A stretch of 64,000 bases of DNA from Arcobacter_B sp049472135 (GTDB taxonomy: Bacteria; Campylobacterota; Campylobacteria; Campylobacterales; Arcobacteraceae): NCBI RefSeq assembly GCF_049472135.1, contig NZ_JBMOVV010000002.1, forward strand, positions 186,001 to 250,000. The letters are read 5' to 3'. The notes beneath the pieces are model-generated. The model did no database searches. It was not told the origin of the DNA and was given only the letters and a program-made list of their open reading frames with translations. A program made the translations under genes and the position numbers. This document shows positions 61,519 to 64,000 of this stretch, piece by piece; position 1 is the stretch's first letter; every line of letters starts with the position of its first letter.

Positions 61519-61569
61519 CTAAAGAGGAACACTGAGAATATTTTTAATATTTTGAGTGCTCTTCTTTAG
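61519..61569 (+). promoter_or_regulatory. Leader pairing with the 5' strand of the SRP RNA
   Basis: CTAAAGAGGAACACT (61519-61533) can pair with AGTGCTCTTCTTTAG (61555-61569): 13 Watson-Crick pairs, one G-U and one mismatch. This uses the same strand as the mature SRP terminal stem, so the two folds exclude each other. A processing or folding intermediate is the simplest reading. Confidence 0.5.
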
Positions 61570-61664
61570 ACCCTTACAATCATTATGTTGAGATAACGCC
61601 CCAGGATGGGAACATAGCAAGGCACCTCTCTTAGTGGTGTGTTTGGGTATCTGGAGAAGAGTAC
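61556..61664 (+). ncRNA. ffs: Signal recognition particle RNA (4.5S-type)
   Basis: The conserved helix-8 pattern is present: CAGG-ATG-GGAA-CAT-AGCA (GGAA tetraloop, symmetric loop, AGCA strand). It matches the E. coli CAGG-TCC-GGAA-GGA-AGCA layout. The ends form a long stem, GTGCTCTTCTTTAGA (61556-61570) with the 3' strand ending AAGAGTAC (61657-61664), over about 109 bases. A terminator follows. It binds Ffh to target membrane proteins. Confidence 0.88.
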
Positions 61665-61689
61665 TTTTTTAAAGTGCTCTTTTTTTTTG
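61658..61689 (+). terminator. Terminator of the SRP RNA
   Basis: GAGTACTTT and AAAGTGCTC form nine pairs (one G-U) followed by a run of nine T. The left arm reuses the 3' end of the SRP RNA stem, and AGTGCTCTT (61673-61681) repeats the stem's 5' strand, so it competes for that partner. Confidence 0.85.
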
Positions 61690-61728
61690 CCTACATAGAA
61701 AATCTTATAACAATCTTTTTTACTAAAT

Positions 61729-62394
61729 TTAAATTAAATCTTGGAAATCTGACTTTAATATTAGAAGTTTTCTCTCTGCTTTATTATAAATAAATCTTTT
61801 ATCGCCATTTTGAATAGCTTTAAAGATTAAAAGTTTAATCTCTTTTTCTGTTTTATTATATCTTTTCATTAGTACAGAAAACTCTTGTAAAGTCATCAGA
61901 TTTAAATCTTTATTTTCTCCTGTTTGTTGTGTTTGACTAGAAGCTTGAAGATTTTGAATTTGTGCAGGTTGATTTTTGTAAATAGTTCTCATCTCATGAA
62001 ATGCACTTTGAAGAAGTTTAATTTCTGAATTAAAAACTTTTACTATTCTTTTTTGATTTTTTTCTAATCTATTAATTTCAGATTTATACTGTTTTTTCAT
62101 CCATTTCATAGAATCTTTTAAAAGTAAAATCTGCTCATTTTTTACTTCTATAATAGATTGAATATGTTCTTCATCAGGTTTCTGAGTTGTAGTATTATTT
62201 GAAGATTTTACTGCTTCAACACTAAAATTGTTGTTTGTTGAAGCAGCTTTTTCCATCTCATCAGAAATATAAACATAAGTTCTTCCTGATTTTTTGATAG
62301 ATTTTAATTGTTCTTTTTTAATTCGATAGTGTACACCTTGTAAAGAAAGACCCAGAATCTGGGCAGCTTGTGAAGTCGTAACTAATCTTTCCAA
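61729..62394 (-). CDS. HTH DNA-binding protein with coiled coil
   Basis: A 221-residue protein. The N-terminal MERLVTTSQAAQILGLSLQGVHYRIKKEQLKSIKKSGRTYVYISDE is an excisionase/MerR-like winged helix. A long Lys/Glu/Gln coiled coil (about 95-145) and a helical C-terminal region follow. It might be a DNA-binding scaffold rather than a classical repressor. No close family is recognised. It starts 11 bases after the queF stop. Confidence 0.7.
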   Translation of the reverse strand: MERLVTTSQAAQILGLSLQGVHYRIKKEQLKSIKKSGRTYVYISDEMEKAASTNNNFSVEAVKSSNNTTTQKPDEEHIQSIIEVKNEQILLLKDSMKWMKKQYKSEINRLEKNQKRIVKVFNSEIKLLQSAFHEMRTIYKNQPAQIQNLQASSQTQQTGENKDLNLMTLQEFSVLMKRYNKTEKEIKLLIFKAIQNGDKRFIYNKAERKLLILKSDFQDLI

Positions 62395-62405
62395 GGCATA
62401 ATTCC

Positions 62406-62789
62406 TTACATTTTTGCACTATCAATTTCAATTACAGTATGAACATTTCCTCTTGGTTTAAAGTCAGCAATAACTTTCATCCATTTTGGTTCTAATTTTT
62501 CATATAAAGTATCAAAGATTTCATTTGCAGAGTTTTCATGAGATACTTCTCTATACATAAATGTATTAATATAGATTTTTAAAGCTTTTAATTCAATAAC
62601 TTTTTTATTTGGAGTGTATTGAATTTTAATTGTAGCGAAGTCAGGATATCCACTTCTTGGACATTTTGCCATAAACTCAGGTAATTCAATATCTATAATA
62701 TAGTTCTTATCATTTGTATTTGGCCAAAAGTTTTCTTCATTGTTAATATCAAACTCAACAATCTCTTTTTCACCATATTTCATTTCCAT
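62406..62789 (-). CDS. queF: NADPH-dependent 7-cyano-7-deazaguanine reductase
   Basis: Reduces preQ0 to preQ1 for queuosine. It is a 127-residue unimodular QueF of the short type. The active-site Cys43 lies in MAKCPRSGYPDFATIKIQY, with conserved Asp50. The substrate region IELKALKIYINTFMYREVSHENSANEI is also typical. No preQ1 riboswitch was seen upstream. Confidence 0.95.
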   Translation of the reverse strand: MEMKYGEKEIVEFDINNEENFWPNTNDKNYIIDIELPEFMAKCPRSGYPDFATIKIQYTPNKKVIELKALKIYINTFMYREVSHENSANEIFDTLYEKLEPKWMKVIADFKPRGNVHTVIEIDSAKM

Positions 62790-62882
62790 ATCTTTTATAA
62801 CCTTTATAATAATTAATTTTAAGAGATTTTATCAAAATCTTACTTACAAATGTTACTAATTGAAAAAAAACATGAATTTAAG

Positions 62883-62888
62883 TATAAT
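62883..62888 (+). promoter_or_regulatory. Putative -10 box of the YpdA-like gene
   Basis: TATAAT 44 bases before the ATG at 62933; a second TATAAT lies near 62915. AAGAGGT provides the ribosome site. Confidence 0.4.
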
Positions 62889-62932
62889 TGCTATATTCAT
62901 GCTATAAATTAAAATATAATATAAGAGGTAAT

Positions 62933-63943
62933 ATGGAACAAAAGATATATGACATTGTAATTATTGGTGGTGGTCCTGGTGGTATCGGTACTGCTATTGA
63001 AGCTTCAGCTCATAAAGTTGGAGAAATATTACTAATTGAAAAAACAGATAATCACTCAAATACAATTAGAAAATTTTATAAAGATAATAAAAGAGTTGAC
63101 AAAGACTATAAAGGTCAAGTAACTCAACTACAAGGAAATGTTGATTTTTATGATGGAACAAAAGAAACTACTCTTGATTACTTTGATGACTTATTAGATT
63201 CAGAAAAAATTGATTCACTTTTTAATACAGAAGTAGAAAAAATTGTAAGAGAAAATGATAATTTATTATATATTCATACATCAGTAGGACTTGTAAAATC
63301 AAGAAATGCCGTAATTGCTATTGGAAAAATGGGGAAGCCAAATAAACCATCATACAAAATTCCACCATCAATAAAAGCAAATGTAAACTTCAACTTAGAC
63401 AAATGTTCTTCAAATGAAAAAATCTTAGTTGTTGGTGGAGGAAACTCTGCAGCTGAGTATGCTTATGATTTAGCAGATCAAGATAACAATGTAACTTTAG
63501 TTTATAGAAAACCAGAGTTTTCAAGATTAAATGAAACAAATGAAAATATCTTATACAAATATCATGGTGAAGAAAAATTAAGACTTAGAATGAATACAGA
63601 TGTTGAGTCTTTAGAAAATGAAGGTGGTAAAGTAAAAGTAAACTTCAATGATGGTTTCTCTGTAATCTACGATAGAGTAATTTACGCTATTGGTGGAACT
63701 ACACCTGTTGATTTCTTAAAATCATGTGGTGTTGAGGTAAATGAAAATGAACAACCAATTTTTGATGAACATCAAGAAACATCTGCAAAATGTGTTTATG
63801 TAGCAGGTGATATTGCATTTAAATCTGGTGGTTCTATTGCTATTGCTTTAAATCATGGATACCACATTGTAAATAATATTATTAGAAAAAGAGGAAGAAT
63901 TTTCTCTCACACTGAAAAAGTAGCTAGCTCAATCGATTCATAA
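62933..63943 (+). CDS. NAD(P)-binding flavoprotein, YpdA/thioredoxin-reductase-like
   Basis: A 336-residue protein. FAD-binding IYDIVIIGGGPGGIGTAIEA opens the chain and NAD(P)-binding ILVVGGGNSAAEYAYDLA lies near residue 160. The C-terminal CVYVAGDIAFKSGGSIAIALNHG carries the FAD Asp. There is no CxxC pair, so it is not a classical thioredoxin reductase. The YpdA branch reduces bacillithiol disulfides, but here the substrate is unknown. The ATG at 62933 is chosen over a longer frame because MEQKIYDIVIIGG is the conserved start. Confidence 0.88.
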   Translation: MEQKIYDIVIIGGGPGGIGTAIEASAHKVGEILLIEKTDNHSNTIRKFYKDNKRVDKDYKGQVTQLQGNVDFYDGTKETTLDYFDDLLDSEKIDSLFNTEVEKIVRENDNLLYIHTSVGLVKSRNAVIAIGKMGKPNKPSYKIPPSIKANVNFNLDKCSSNEKILVVGGGNSAAEYAYDLADQDNNVTLVYRKPEFSRLNETNENILYKYHGEEKLRLRMNTDVESLENEGGKVKVNFNDGFSVIYDRVIYAIGGTTPVDFLKSCGVEVNENEQPIFDEHQETSAKCVYVAGDIAFKSGGSIAIALNHGYHIVNNIIRKRGRIFSHTEKVASSIDS

Positions 63944-63953
63944 AACTATTTAT

Positions 63954-63979
63954 AGATAAAACACTTAGGTGTTTTATCT
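63954..63979 (+). terminator. Hairpin after the YpdA-like gene
   Basis: AGATAAAACAC (63954-63964) and GTGTTTTATCT (63969-63979) pair perfectly over 11 positions with loop TTAG, ten bases after the stop codon. The downstream T-run is interrupted (CCCACTTATTTG). Confidence 0.65.
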
Positions 63980-64000
63980 CCCACTTATTTGTTATTTTTA

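Noticed and set aside
61500..61690. 6S RNA or tmRNA
   Set aside because: The CAGG-GGAA-AGCA helix and long terminal stem identify SRP RNA; there is no tag frame or tRNA-like end.
62790..62932. preQ1 riboswitch before queF
   Set aside because: No C-rich stem-loop with the A-rich tail typical of preQ1-I was visible; the leader is short and AT-rich.
1..64000. CRISPR arrays, IS elements, tRNA or rRNA genes
   Set aside because: No regularly spaced repeats, transposase frames with terminal repeats, or tRNA cloverleaf sequences were recognised on either strand by eye.

Overview
The window is AT-rich, densely coded DNA from a Campylobacterota bacterium, most likely Arcobacteraceae (Arcobacter sensu lato). 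I infer this from codon and base use, the LutABC genes, the HQWRQPL-type sensor kinases, the CcoG and cytochrome genes, a split PAS/receptor pair like Campylobacter CetB/CetA, and the close family resemblance of most proteins. No transposase, integrase, prophage block, CRISPR array, rRNA or tRNA was seen. It reads as ordinary chromosome. One non-coding RNA gene, the SRP RNA, is present at about 61.56-61.66 kb.

Layout. 0-3 kb: fatty-acid synthesis accB-accC (minus; accC runs off the left edge), then a deoxycytidylate deaminase overlapping a methyltransferase whose only plausible start is a non-canonical ATT. 3-15.6 kb: a lactate or 2-hydroxy-acid locus with lutABC, a sensor kinase/response regulator pair, a DctPQM TRAP transporter, a 38-residue small protein and a 946-residue FAD/Fe-S dehydrogenase. 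The lut and dctP promoters share a 13-base block and an identical TCAT-N7-TCAT-N10-TAGAAT layout, so the intervening two-component system probably controls both. 15.7-22.8 kb: a SurA-type chaperone, gatB, gpsA, tonB-exbB-exbD, a FetB-like permease, and an HxlR regulator divergent from a quinone oxidoreductase with tandem operator-like repeats. 22.8-33.3 kb: proA, a small monooxygenase, chrA, a cytochrome c, a LysE exporter, ccoG, a second two-component system, ogt, phosphomannomutase, a nitrilase-family amidase and a low-molecular-weight phosphatase.

33-45 kb: an S9 peptidase, a lysozyme-like protein behind a consensus sigma-70 promoter, an OmpA-domain/HHH pair, a GltD-like oxidoreductase, a MarR regulator divergent from a YdhR protein, an orphan kinase, and a small regulon. 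The regulon consists of a short-chain dehydrogenase, hcp, a metallo-beta-lactamase-fold hydrolase and an ArsR regulator, marked by four copies of one palindromic operator. The hcp promoter also has a perfect FNR-type box at -41.5. 45-54 kb: an HD-GYP response regulator with a PAS protein and a soluble chemoreceptor, an AEC transporter behind a perfect 16-bp palindrome, a small heat-shock protein behind a CIRCE element plus a second near-copy, and a periplasmic cytochrome/dienelactone hydrolase/DsrE group.

54-64 kb: purB-nrdA-nrdB (minus) with a structured 590-base intergenic region beyond nrdB, a pseudouridine synthase, two membrane proteins, the SRP RNA with mutually exclusive leader/terminator pairings, a HTH coiled-coil protein, queF and a YpdA-like flavoprotein.

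The best candidates for something not yet described are the shared lut/TRAP promoter module, the ArsR-type four-operator regulon with hcp, the SRP RNA switch-like pairings, the small gene whose ribosome site is complementary to the upstream terminator, and the structured region at 53.6-54.2 kb.
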